NCBI RefSeq assembly: GCF_037975245.1
Contig: NC_092569.1
Location: 3,299,001 to 3,363,000 of the forward strand
Source of the DNA: Apostichopus japonicus
Taxonomy: Eukaryota; Echinodermata; Holothuroidea; Aspidochirotida; Stichopodidae
Reading direction: 5' to 3'
Length of the DNA stretch: 64,000 bases
Below, in pieces: positions 11,393 through 21,640 of the stretch; position 1 is the stretch's first letter, and each line of letters opens with the position of its first letter. Position numbers and translations under genes: made by a program. The notes under the pieces are model-generated. The model was not told the DNA's origin, did not search any database, and saw only the letters and a program-made list of their open reading frames with translations.

Positions 11393-11614
11393 AGATCCTC
11401 CTGCAAGCAGGAACTCGCGGAAAGCCATCATTTGCTTATCAAAGCCGCAAGCTGACCGAAGTCAGTCTCTTAGATTCATATTTAACGTCCATGATTGTGA
11501 ATTGTGAATTGTCAACAACTCTGTAACTGGACGACATACATTAATCTTGGAGTGACTCGAACTCGGGACCTTATGATTGAAAGGCACCGGCGTTAACCAC
11601 TGAGCTAACACTCC
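11393..11614 (-). mobile_element. tRNA-derived SINE, copy 2
   Basis: Same family and orientation as 9780-10001, with matching head, body (CAACTCTGTAACTGGACGAC) and end. Here the tail is just a short ATGTATGTGTGTATGTATTT run on the plus strand before 11393. Confidence 0.9.
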
Positions 11615-11689
11615 TTAAATTTTTAAAATGATAGATTAGCAATAACAGTCAGTCCTGTATTAAGAAGCCACTAAGTAGGGGAAGGGGTA

Positions 11690-12030
11690 GAATGGGGAGG
11701 CGACAATAGGGTGACGGGCAGAGGAGTAGGTGGCACAAGTGGAGGGGCAGAAGGGGAGGTGCAGAAGGGGTAGGGGCAGAAGGGAGGGCAGAAGAGAAAG
11801 GGCAGAAGGGAAGGGCAGAAGGGGAGGGCAAAAGGGGAGGGGCAGAAGGGCGGGGCAGAAGGGTGAGGAGGTGAAGAAAGGACGGTTACAGAAGGGGAAG
11901 GGGCAGAAGGGGATGGGCAGAAGGGGAGGAGCAGAAATGGAGGGACAGAATGGAGGGGCAGAAGGGGAGGGGCAGAATGGGATGGAAGGGGAAAAGGGGA
12001 GGAGGAAGGGGGAGAAGATGGGAGGGGGAC
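11690..12030 (+). repeat. Purine-rich tract of GGGGCAGAAG-type units
   Basis: About 340 bases of almost pure purine on the plus strand built from degenerate GGGCAGAAGGGGA units. It yields an Arg/Gly/Lys-rich false frame on one strand and a Pro/Ser/Leu-rich one on the other. Confidence 0.9.
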
Positions 12031-12525
12031 GTTGCCAGGCTACAAAAGATGAAAGGTCCCTAGTATACTTCGTTTTTGCGTCATTACCTTAACTTAACCT
12101 CCCACTCCCTGTTTACCCCGCGAACTCTTCCCCGTTATTATACCTTTACTATTATTCAATACTATGTTCACGTACAGAACACAAAAGTTTAAGATTTCAT
12201 TCTGAGCAGGCGAGTGTGGACAACAGAAAAATCTTTATTTGGAGAGGAATGTTGCAGGTTTCATAATTAATTGTCGCCCTATCATTTTTAACGTTAATTG
12301 TGAAGTTATATTATAAACAAGACAAACACACTCAAGCTTTTATTGCTTACTTATTCGAGTCATTATTCATTGATCAGCTACCCGTAAATGAAGTTTTATT
12401 CGTTAAGTTAACCTTTTTTTTAAATCCTTGACATACGGAACAGCAACAAACAAACAATAACATTTCCAAAACCGCTGTCTGTTACAATGCTTCAAAGATG
12501 ACATATCTGTACTTAATCTCTATAT

Positions 12526-12531
12526 TTTATT
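12526..12531 (-). terminator. Candidate polyadenylation signal of the ENDOU-like gene
   Basis: AATAAA on the minus strand, 73 bases after the stop codon at 12604. Further AATAAA copies on the minus strand lie near 12392 and 12338. Confidence 0.45.
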
Positions 12532-12603
12532 TTTAATTCTCTACAGGAAATACGTTTTGATTGCATTAAAACTAACTTTAAAATTATTTCATTTTTTGGT
12601 AAA

Positions 12604-12849
12604 TCAAACGAAGTGAAAATCGGCTATTAGACTATTGTCAAAACCTTGCTTGGTCAATACCATATTCATTGGCACGCCGTTCAGGTCAAAATTACATGCG
12701 CCACCATTTTCCAAGTTTTTGAAACAGATAAATGCCATAGCTATATCAAATTCTGGACTACTTCCCATCAAGACTGAAGCAGAGGGTTGGACTTTGCCGT
12801 CAGATGTACGAGAGAACTGGACCTCGATAACGTTCTGGTCAGTACCGGG
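12604..12849 (-). CDS. ENDOU-like: ENDOU-like gene exon 8 (EndoU C-terminus, stop)
   Basis: Acceptor TTTGTTTCAG at 12850, phase 0, stop TGA at 12604-12606. Encodes PGTDQNVIEVQFSR, then GKVQPSASVLMGSSPEF, the signature SSPEF-type block of EndoU proteins. The last strand reads IADFHFV instead of the usual Thr/Tyr-containing EndoU ending. Confidence 0.92.
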   Translation of the reverse strand, partial: PGTDQNVIEVQFSRTSDGKVQPSASVLMGSSPEFDIAMAFICFKNLENGGACNFDLNGVPMNMVLTKQGFDNSLIADFHFV

Positions 12850-13980
12850 CTGAAACAAAAAGAATATTCGAATAAGGGAGGGTCGCCCTGTTTACTTTCC
12901 CGATAGGGAAAACTATGGAGTCACTCTTACCGACATTGCAAAATTGTGAGGGGGGGGGGGTAGCACGGATTGCAAATTCGTCAATGACTATAGCGCGGAT
13001 CTCAAAGTCGGTATAACTATTATGGTTAGATTTGTCCAATATGGCGGCAGCATACAGAAACGTTGTACTCAAAGCCGAACCCCACCCCCATCCACCAACA
13101 TCCACTCTTTCCTCATCTACTAGTTACTAGTTTTCCTGGATCAAGCATAACATAACATAAAATGAAATTTTCACATTGTAATTTTTCACATAGTAATTTT
13201 TTGGTGATAAAACAAATAAATAAACAAACAAAGAAATTAGCACAAAGATATTTGTTCCCATGAAAAGAAAGAATATCACGGTATTTATAGAGACATTATC
13301 ACTGATATCACTGATAGTAACTGAGATAAGAAACAGTGCTAAATGGTCCCAAGGTAAAGCTAACCTCCATATCCTAACTTATATAATATAATACATTTTA
13401 AGTGTTCGTGCCATTTAACACGGACAACACGACACAGTAACATCGTCAATAATAAAATATTGTGAAACACACAACTATATATGTAGTTTGGCGAAATAGG
13501 GGTGTAGGGGTCATCTGCTTGAGGGGGGGGGGCAGTCCCTCCTACGTGCCTCAGCGTCACATTACCGGACTAGTCTATCCTCTCATATTAGGTATTCAAG
13601 ACGGTATGTGTGAACACGATACATGTTCGGTATTGTATGTGTTTGCATCGATTTGACCCCACCCGGAAATACAACCCGGACATGCGCAGTCGACATCATC
13701 GGTCTTACGAACTTACTTGAGACTGACTCTTATAAGAGTGATAGTTGAGGGCGCCAGACTGCTCGCCTTGGTAAAGCTGGATCCAACTGTAGCCGCCTTG
13801 AAGGGTCACGAGGTCGTCAGCTTCTTCGTACAAGAAATGGTTCTCAAAGCCGTTAGTATCTCCGGGAAAGTTGTTCACGTCACCGTGATTGACGATTCCG
13901 TACCACATGTCCTCAACTTCACCGCGGAATTCATCATACGATTCATATCTGAAGTCTTTAATACGAGAACAGCAGTGTGA

Positions 13981-14024
<44 letters not shown>

Positions 14025-17000
14025 TACCCCCATCCCATTGAAGAAAGTGTTCCCACATCATATGACATGGCAGCTTTATCCAATACTGATGGAGGTGATC
14101 ACCCCTCCCCTCGCTCCCCCCCCCCCCCAACGACACACCCGTTTACATAACTGTATTATTTTTATCAGTGAACACACATTCAGACTTTTCATGTGGTGAG
14201 AAGTGTTTCATTGAAGAAAGTGTACCCACATCATATGACAGCTTTCTGCTATAATGATGGAGGTGATGACCCCTCCCTCCCCCCCTGTGGGGGCCACACA
14301 CCCGTTTACATAACGGAATATTTTTTGACAGTGAACACACATTCAGACTTTTCATCACGTATATAGTAAGAAGATGCGTTAAAAAACACTTACTGAAATT
14401 ATTCAACTCCGTGTAGGACTGGATCATAACCTGGGTGGCCATGATGGCATCCCAAAACTGGACTGCCTCGTCTCTTTCGGAGTACGTGACAACCTCTTGA
14501 ACGTTCAGGGCGGGGTTAAAGTTATCCATGAGTGACAGGAAACTCTTAATGGTTGCCAACTCAAAGATGCTCGACTGCATGGATGTAAAAAATCTGAATA
14601 AAACAGATTTTTCAACAAAAAAATGCATAAATAGGATAATTTCAAATCTATCAAAGATTTAGCTTATACTTTACTGCTCACAAACATGCTAGAACCGCTA
14701 AAAGTGGTCAAATAAGTCAAAAGTTGAATTTTGCATTAAATTTGCAATCTTGTAAAGCCATATGCTTCTAGATGAAAGCCGTGAAATATGTACCAATCAG
14801 TCCAATCAAATCTCACCAGAAACGACAATGTTGAACCATTAGCTGATAGGGTTTGCAAATGGAAAAAAAAAACGTTCCATTTATATTTTGGGATGGAAAA
14901 ATGTTCTGTTTTCGATATTTACAGGGTAACAGAGGCTTTTACAACCCCATCTGTCCTATAATTCACAAGTGGGGACATTTAGCGCTCCCCTTGGTAAGGG
15001 GGGCTTCGGTGCAAACCAGTGCTGTCATTTACATACTTTTAATATCACATGTGAAGTAGAAACTTTCACTTTTAAAGGGTGTTTTATTAAAAATAAGCCC
15101 TTTAAAAGAAAATACGGCGATGTTGTGAATATGACGCGGTTTGATCAGAGTCACACAAAGTTACAACCTGAATAACTCCATTTTTTTTTATGGAACGCGA
15201 AAAGGGATAACTTATTTCCTTGTCTAAACTAAGTTTGTTGTTGCCAAACTAAAGTTGTTGCTGCTGTTTTACCATGATGTCTAGTGCGTGCGTCTAGTTA
15301 TATGCAGTGCAAGTTGAATTTCGTGCGAAATGCTATTTTTTTACATCACGTGGTTTGAGCGCTTGAATTATTGAACAGTGCCGAGGGTAACAACGTAAGT
15401 TAGTTTAGACAACGACGTAAGTTTAGACAACGTAAGTTTAGACATCAACGTGAGTTTTTGCATCAGCATAGTAAAACAGCAGCAACAACTTTAGTTTAGA
15501 CAACAACAACTTAGTTTAGACATCGAAATAAGTTTTCCCTTTTCGCGCTCCATAGTTTTTGCCATTACATTCCAAATGTTAGCGATGCCATGAAAAATGA
15601 ATGCCATAGACTCCCAGGTAAGGTTACTGGTATACACTTAACTAGATAGAAGGATCCGTGTGTAGACTATGTATCGACTATGTTATTGTTATGTAAAGTT
15701 GGTAAACACTATACAAAAAGAAATAGGTTCATGTTATGTTACTATTACAAATACTGCATATAGATTATATGCTACCAAACTTTTGACAAAAATGATTATG
15801 GAACATTACGACAAAAGAATATCGACAGAGGGGATTAAGAATGACGTCACTTACGGACTGAAGGACTGGTCCTGTGTGTTGGTGGTCGGGTTCAGTTCGT
15901 TCGTCTGTACATCGTACGTATAGTCTGTACCATATATCAGTCTCGTGGTATCCAATGACCACAGTGAATCCGCTATTTGAGAGAGCTCAGCGGTACTAAT
16001 GGCCTTTGCTGAAAATTAACAACAAAACGAAAAAATTTAAAATTAAAAATTAAAAAAATTGGTAGAGTACGCTTCTGAGAATTAACTTCCGCTTGGTTGC
16101 TAAGCAATCTCGGTTTCACCGGAAGCCGTTGCAGCGGGATGAGGGTTGTAAAATATTCGGTGCTTCGAGGGTTGAACATATGTAATTAACGTTTCAATAC
16201 AGCAAGTGAATATTTCAAGACAGGGAAGCGAGACGGGGGAGGGGCGGGGGGAGGGGGGGGGGGTTAAAGGCTATATTGGGACCACCAAGACTTAATAGGC
16301 ATAACATACCTGCTGAAGTTATCAATGAATAACCAATGACTGTGTTGGACCAATCATGTGGTCTGTTTCTTCTCCCACACGAAAACGGAATTGTAGCAGA
16401 CGATTGTTAACAGCGTGTATAACTTAACATATTTACTATACAAAACAGAATCCATGATTGAGGGAAGCCGAGTAGTTTTTTCAAAATGTTCGCATTTCGC
16501 TTTAAAAGTAATGAAGAGGAAGGTTAATCTGGTGAAAAAAATCCTTAATAGAATGTAATACAATGTAAGAAAGTAACGTGCGCGCACATCTCCTAGTTTC
16601 AGGCTTACATAAAGTGCTATAAATTGAGCGATACTTCAGACTACGTATGGCGTTACCGACATTATCGTTGTGTTTGCGATTTGACGCACTATAATCCCAC
16701 ACGGAACGCACACAAATTGACTGTTGAATATACCTAACTCAATAACGGTATTTAATAAATTACAGCAAAGCAAGTTAACGGCAAATAAATTGACATGCGC
16801 AATAAGGATCGCACATGCGCAAATGACACTTACCCACGCAGAAGTCCTGGAAGTCCTCGCAGCAGTTACCATAGAAATCACAATCAGAGGTACACTGACA
16901 GGCCAAGTCGGCATCGTACCATGGAGTACACTCGTCGGAGCAACTGGCTGAAAATTAATCAAGAAAAGTGACGAAACATGCAAATAATTTGCCAATCTGT

Positions 17001-18025
17001 GAGAGTAGATACGCCTACAAGTGCGGGGGTCGGCAGGGGCCCGACCAGTATTTTTGTACGGGGGGGGGGGGACTTAGACGTAAAGTGGTCCAAGGGAGGG
17101 GTGTCACCTCCCTTTTGCGAAATGTTGGTAAAATGGCGGTACTTAGATCCAAAATGATGCTTTATTTTGCAACTTTTGAAACGATGTTGTATAATTTTCT
17201 AACTGTTTAGGTCATATATAGCGCACATACATGTTATATATTATGTACTGTATACTAGGAAGTTTTGTAATATTCTCTCTGTTAGTGTGAGTGTTCGAAT
17301 GTGAGGAGGAGCGGGGGGGGGGGGGAGAGACTGAGCTCACCCTCATTTTTCCAAAACTCTCAGCCCACCCCCCCCCCCCCCCCCGGCGCGAGGTATACGT
17401 GATTGCGACCTTGGTGGACGGGGAATATAACATATGATAGTTTGTACTTTGTATTGAGCTAAGCTGGCGATGGTCGTTCTTGTTGTAGTTAATGTCAAGC
17501 GTATATTGGTTGTAGTATGCCTCTACAATAAGGCCAGAACTTATCCAACGGATTGCAGTTTTATTCCTTAAACTGAAAAAGCACAAATTTCTGAAATAAC
17601 AGCTTCTCGCCTGTTCATAACTACACATGCAACTCAGTACTGAAAAATAAACATATGACCCGGGAAAACTTATTTCTTTGCTCTGATTATTTTTAAGTGG
17701 GAGGGGGGAGGGATGGGCAAGGATATTGGTACATAGGACTTTAAGTTTAAGAGTCATATTAGGTGTGTAATCCAATTTTTCAGGAGTTGGGTGATGTCAG
17801 CCGAGTCTCCACCATACGATTTTACAAATAAGTTGCATTAGATATATGGTTGGGATGTTTAATCTACTTTACCTAAGACCAAATAATCTTGACAACGGGT
17901 CTCCACGGGCATCGAGGCGCTACAGTGGCAGATAGTATCATCGACATCACCAGCCCTGTTTGCGCACGAACCTGTCGGAAGAAAAGAAGCAAACATATTG
18001 CTCTCATTATATAAATATATATGTA

Positions 18026-18064
<39 letters not shown>

Positions 18065-19489
18065 GAAATTCTAGTGAGTTGGAAAATCCAGAACTGTGAA
18101 AAAGTTTCCATATATATTAAGAAAGTGGTTTTCATCACAAACCTTGCGTTTAGACCTAATCGTGTCGCAGAATTCACCATTTGAGGTCTTAAATTTCATG
18201 AGGGGTAGGAGGGGGTCGGATGAGGGACCTTAAACCCCCTTTATGGGAGTCGGCTTCGACACCAGGGTCACACCTCATCCTTTTTGGATTCCCTCACCCC
18301 TTCCTCTCCTATAGAACTTTTACGTGAAGATAAATTCCGTACATACCGCATAGAGTGTAGTAGTCCGAACAGCAGTTACCATAGAGATGACATTCAGTGT
18401 TGCACTGACATGCTTTCCCGGAAACATATGACCAAAAACAGCCCTCTATGGCACAGGATTGTCCATAGACAACAGATGGGGCTGTGAAGAAATGAACAAC
18501 ATTAAGTGCATGGTCTCATTACTGGAAGGAACAATATGTTGTTAAAGTTAACATGTTACAACCTATTAGTTTAGAGACCCAATGACCAGGAAGCTTTACA
18601 GGAGCGTATTTGAGACCCTATCTGTGTTCGATTGTGGACAAACAGCGGCTTATTTCAAGCCTTCGCCTTTCGATCAGTGTTCAGAGGATAACGAGGCAGG
18701 GGTGTGAATTCGCTCCTATTCCTGCTCCGGGACAGCTATTTAACGTCCCCATCCGACGGACGAGAGCGTTTGCGCCAGCGTCTGACCACTTTCTTAAGTA
18801 CTGAGGTAGGCAAAGGCACCCCATTCACCATCACTGCAGTGCAGCCATGACGAACAAAGTTGTTTCGAAACCAAGTGAAGAACAGAAACAAATCCCTTTT
18901 CCCAAACCAGTGAGACCCAAGGGAATAACCGAGGCTCCCAACAAAGGTTTGACTACCCTATAGCATGCAGGCCTTTTTACACCACGAGAAACGTACATTG
19001 GGCTAAGAGACCGGAGAAAGGGGGGGGGGGTGGGGAAATGTTTCCTAATGGGTTCATATGTTACGGTGCCATATGAAACACACCTTTGGAGTATATCATA
19101 CACCTGTTATATTGTTTTCATTCCTGAACTATAGCAGCACTAAACGTAACACCTAAAGTTTTGACATGTACAAACAACATTAGAATATTGCAGTGTAGAT
19201 TTTGGTCAGCTGTAAGGAATGCACAGTCAGTGCTAGACTATCCAGTGAGGTAAACGCCTAGAACCCTCCCTCCCCCCTCCCTCCCCCCATAGAAACGGTT
19301 AGCATACTGTACCATAGCTCTTCCACCATAAATGTATCGTGTAGAAAACAAAACTACTAACCCAACCCTTTCGATGATCCACGAAATGCACCCCTGCTAT
19401 ACCCGAGTCACTGTCACAATGGTATCAAATGGTTAAGAAGGTTACTCACCAGAAAATGCTAGCACGACCAGTGGAATAAGCAACTTCAT
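12604..19489 (-). CDS. ENDOU-like: ENDOU-like secreted protein: somatomedin-B modules plus EndoU domain, eight exons
   Basis: Gene model (5' to 3' on the minus strand) 19489-19450, 18481-18347, 17971-17873, 16947-16834, 16008-15855, 14593-14394, 13955-13717, 12849-12604; 1227 coding bases, 408 residues, all phases agree. It has a signal peptide, an eight-Cys SMB module (exon 2), a short four-Cys SMB-like module (exon 3), a second eight-Cys SMB (exon 4) and an XendoU/EndoU domain (about 131-408). The EndoU call rests on LDNF/NP, DAI.AT.VM, EFR.EVEDMWYG, GFENHF, YSWIQLY and MGSSPEFDIAM blocks. Vertebrate ENDOU (placental protein 11) has the same architecture and is a Mn-dependent, uridylate-preferring endoribonuclease. 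His287 and Lys346 fit expected catalytic positions, but the second catalytic His seems to be Tyr303. Activity is therefore uncertain. Confidence 0.9.
12845..13085 (-). repeat. Interspersed repeat copy 2
   Basis: Inverted relative to the copy at 823-1060, sharing the TTCGGCTTTGAGTACAACGT and GAGTGACTCCATAGTTTTCC blocks. It lies in the intron just upstream of ENDOU-like exon 8 and reaches almost to its acceptor. Its polypyrimidine end may contribute to the 3' splice site. Confidence 0.7.
13717..13955 (-). CDS. ENDOU-like: ENDOU-like gene exon 7 (EndoU core)
   Basis: Acceptor GTATTAAAG at 13956, donor CAA|GTAAGT below 13717. Encodes residues 248-327 (FRYESYDEFRGEVEDMWYG...), with FENHF (His287) and GGYSWIQLY, where EndoU enzymes normally have a His-Asn-Trp-Ile motif. 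The acceptor sits just downstream of a (TA)n tract. Confidence 0.9.
13983..14021. repeat. (TA)n microsatellite beside an exon acceptor
   Basis: About 38 bases of TA directly upstream of the ENDOU-like exon 7 acceptor, where it replaces most of the usual polypyrimidine tract. Confidence 0.97.
14037..14360. repeat. 173-bp tandem duplication in ENDOU-like intron 6
   Basis: ATTGAAGAAAGTGT...ACCCACATCATATGACA...GATGGAGGTGAT...CACCCGTTTACATAAC...CACACATTCAGACTTTTCAT occurs twice, starting at 14037 and 14210, each with a C-run. It occupies most of the intron. Confidence 0.93.
14394..14593 (-). CDS. ENDOU-like: ENDOU-like gene exon 6 (EndoU N-terminal lobe)
   Basis: Acceptor TTTTATTCAG at 14594 gives phase 2. 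It reads PFFTSMQSSIFELATIK, then FLSLMDNFNPAL and AIMATQVMIQSYTELNN, all aligned with EndoU family blocks. The more obvious ATGCAG at 14575 breaks the frame with exon 5, so the upstream acceptor was chosen. Confidence 0.88.
15189..15554. mobile_element. MITE-like inverted-repeat element in ENDOU-like intron 5
   Basis: Ends TATGGAACGCGAAAAGGGAT and (inverted) TATGGAGCGCGAAAAGGGAA. Long arms of about 90 bases follow, containing TAAAGTTGTTGCTGCTGTTT and its complement, around a centre of TAAGTTTAGACAAC repeats. Non-coding and non-autonomous. Confidence 0.85.
15855..16008 (-). CDS. ENDOU-like: ENDOU-like gene exon 5 (start of EndoU domain)
   Basis: Acceptor AATTTTCAG at 16009, donor CC|GTAAGT below 15855. 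Reads AKAISTAELSQIADSLWSL, then GTDYTYDVQTNELNP, matching the beginning of EndoU domains (a helix with LW.LD, then the DYT..Q strand). The phase fits both neighbours. Confidence 0.9.
16834..16947 (-). CDS. ENDOU-like: ENDOU-like gene exon 4 (second canonical SMB)
   Basis: Phase 1-1 exon. SCSDECTPWYDADLACQC, then TSDCDFYGNCCEDFQDFC, shows all eight Cys of a somatomedin-B knot, including the GNCCxD signature. Confidence 0.92.
17300..17390. other. Facing G-run and C-run in ENDOU-like intron 3
   Basis: A run of about 13 G near 17313 and a run of about 18 C near 17367 are separated by some 45 bases, so they could pair or form quadruplexes. The intron otherwise holds no gene. Confidence 0.8.
17873..17971 (-). 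CDS. ENDOU-like: ENDOU-like gene exon 3 (degenerate SMB-like module)
   Basis: Phase 1-1 exon, acceptor TTCCGACAG at 17972, donor TTAG|GTAAAG. Reads GSCANRAGDVDDTICHCS, then METRC-like ASMPVETRCQDYLVL: only four Cys and no GNCC motif. It looks like an SMB that has lost half its cysteines, or an unrelated short module. Confidence 0.85.
   Translation of the reverse strand, partial: VRAQTGLVMSMILSATVAPRCPWRPVVKIIWS
18028..18112 (-). mobile_element. (TA)n tract with inverted SINE-like end block
   Basis: A TA tract (18028-18060) is followed by TTGAAATTCTAGTGAGTTGG and AAAATCCAGAACTGTGAAAA, the complement of the block at about 297-335. It belongs to the dispersed (TA)n-tailed family. Confidence 0.6.
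18347..18481 (-). CDS. ENDOU-like: ENDOU-like gene exon 2 (first canonical SMB)
   Basis: Phase 1-1 exon. After the end of the signal peptide (APSVVYG) it reads QSCAIEGCFWSYVSGKACQC, then NTECHLYGNCCSDYYTLC: a complete eight-Cys somatomedin-B module. Confidence 0.92.
19450..19489 (-). CDS. ENDOU-like: ENDOU-like gene exon 1 (signal peptide)
   Basis: ATG at 19489-19487, then KLLIPLVVLAFS and TCTG|GTGAGT in phase 1, joining to exon 2. Cleavage is likely near VVYG|QSC (about residue 21). A TTTTTAAA string on the minus strand at 19524-19517 could act as a TATA-like element but lies very close to the ATG. Confidence 0.85.
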
Positions 19490-19904
19490 CTTGGTGAGAC
19501 GCGAGATGAAATGAGATTTAAAAAGAACCAGGTGGTGGTTTGTTGGCAGTACACATCCGTCAACTGAATGGCAAGGTCTAATCTTTGTTTACCTTGAACT
19601 ATAGCATGTCAGATAACTGCGTATAGCCGAGCCTCCCCTTCCCCTACACGGCTTCCCCAATATAAGGGCTTCTACTTTTCCCCTGAGTGGGCAGGTTTTA
19701 ATATTTTTGAGCCCACCAGCAGCTATTTCCTTATTGACTGAGTGCATGAGCAACATTGCATTGTCCATACAAAAATATAATGATTTCAACATTGTTCGAC
19801 AAAACCAGTTCTGCCATTTTGTTTTATGGAAAACATAATCGTAATAATAAGCATCTATCTACTAAAAATGACCCCTGACCAACTCATATCTGCATCCGGA
19901 CGAG

Positions 19905-20004
<100 letters not shown>

Positions 20005-20275
20005 TATAATAAAATAACTCACAGCTTCTTCCGTCCCTTGCCCGTCCAGCTGTTACAAATGCACTGTAATTTCTTATCAAGACAAACAGGAGAGAATCGT
20101 CTGTGTGTAAATAACCTGCTAAAGACTTCACCTCAACAGAGATAACAAAGATTTGGCGAAGAGATTTCCATTTTTCAATGTCATTTTTATTGCACCTAAC
20201 TAAACTATATTCTCTAAGAATTAACAGAGTCACTTACAGCAGCACTTCTTAATGTCTGTATATATGTACAACCTA

Positions 20276-20552
20276 CAGGGACGGATCCAGGATTTTAGAA
20301 AGAGGGGGAGGGTGTGGCCCCGCGGACTCCAATGAAGGAGGGGGAGGGGGAGGAAGACTTTGAAAGTCAATCAATACATTTTGAGGCATATTTAGACTAT
20401 AAAATTGGTCTATCATAAGATAAGTGCACGATACTTATGCTTAATGCAAGATGATTAATTCAAGTACTTTTAATTAAGTTAATTTTGTGTGAGGCTGAAG
20501 AGGGTGGGTGGGGAGGGGGGTAATACTCCACCACACCCTTGATCCGCCCCTG
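20276..20552. mobile_element. MITE-like element, 277 bp
   Basis: Left end CAGGGACGGATCCAGG and inverted right end CAGGGGCGGATCAAGG enclose a G-rich, then AT-rich, non-coding body. No clear target-site duplication was recognised. Confidence 0.75.
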
Positions 20553-21205
20553 GCTTAAAAATATCTAAGTTTTCCGGAGGCAATTTTGATGTCGTTCAGG
20601 GGCAAACTCGTTTGTCGCCCAAGATGAGACCAGGAGCGTTTGTGACCAAGAGGAAATTGGCGTCTTTGGAACCTCAAACTGGAGGCGCGCCTTCGATCCA
20701 GTGGCGCAACGGTTCCGAGTCGATAGTTGAGTACGCTATTAGGCCAAACCGCTCCTGATGACGTCAACACCTCATAAGACACCTAGTTGCTTATGCTAAA
20801 CAATCAAAAACATCAAATCCCTTTTCCAATTTGTATGGTTATTTCCAACAAAATTAGTCCTATACACATCAGCAGCACTACACTGTATGATATCAGAGAC
20901 CACTTTCCCTTAGTGTCACATTTATTAACATAAAGCTGCTTTGTTTAGTCATGGGCGTGACCTTTGTTTATACATGGGCGTGACCTATCAGGTCAAGGAA
21001 TCTATGCAGCATGGTCTGGCCATTTTGGAAGTATTTGTTGCCATTTGTTTGGCATCGATCGATTGAGGCACATAGTTTGTCCGTCTGTATACATCAGGCA
21101 ATGCAACAATACAAATGTACATCAAAGCACCAGTGTTCTACGAGTAACTTCTCAAAAACTGTTATCGAAATGCAACCTGCACTGATATAAAATACTGAAA
21201 CGTAT

Positions 21206-21343
<138 letters not shown>

Positions 21344-21564
21344 CTATGCCAGAGCTTGCCTATAGTCATCCTATACAGTTCAACAATATAGCATACACAA
21401 TCACTGAACTATAATACATTTCCTTACCTCTTTCTTAATACAAGATTCAATTCCATTTTAACACATGTGTTAGTGACGTATTGATAGCTTGTTTTCAATA
21501 CAAACTGTCTCGTTGAAAAATATATCCACGAAGTTTACTGTGTTTTAGACATATACCAAGCCAT

Positions 21565-21640
21565 TTCTTTGTTACATTATGTTATGTTACGTTATGTCAC
21601 GTTACGTCATGTTACGTTACGTTACGTTACGTTATGTGTG
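21565..21640. repeat. (GTTAC/GTTATGTTAC)n pentanucleotide repeat
   Basis: About 75 bases of GTTAC units with GTTAT and GTCAC variants. Confidence 0.9.

Noticed and set aside
11690-12092. Gly/Arg/Lys-rich 120-codon frame
   Set aside because: Translation of a purine-rich low-complexity tract.
13717-13980. 87-codon plus-strand frame
   Set aside because: Shadow of the minus-strand ENDOU-like exon 7.
14394-14574. Acceptor ATGCAG at 14575 as the start of ENDOU-like exon 6
   Set aside because: Phase does not fit the preceding exon and it would delete the PFFTSM segment that aligns with EndoU proteins; the acceptor at 14594 fits.
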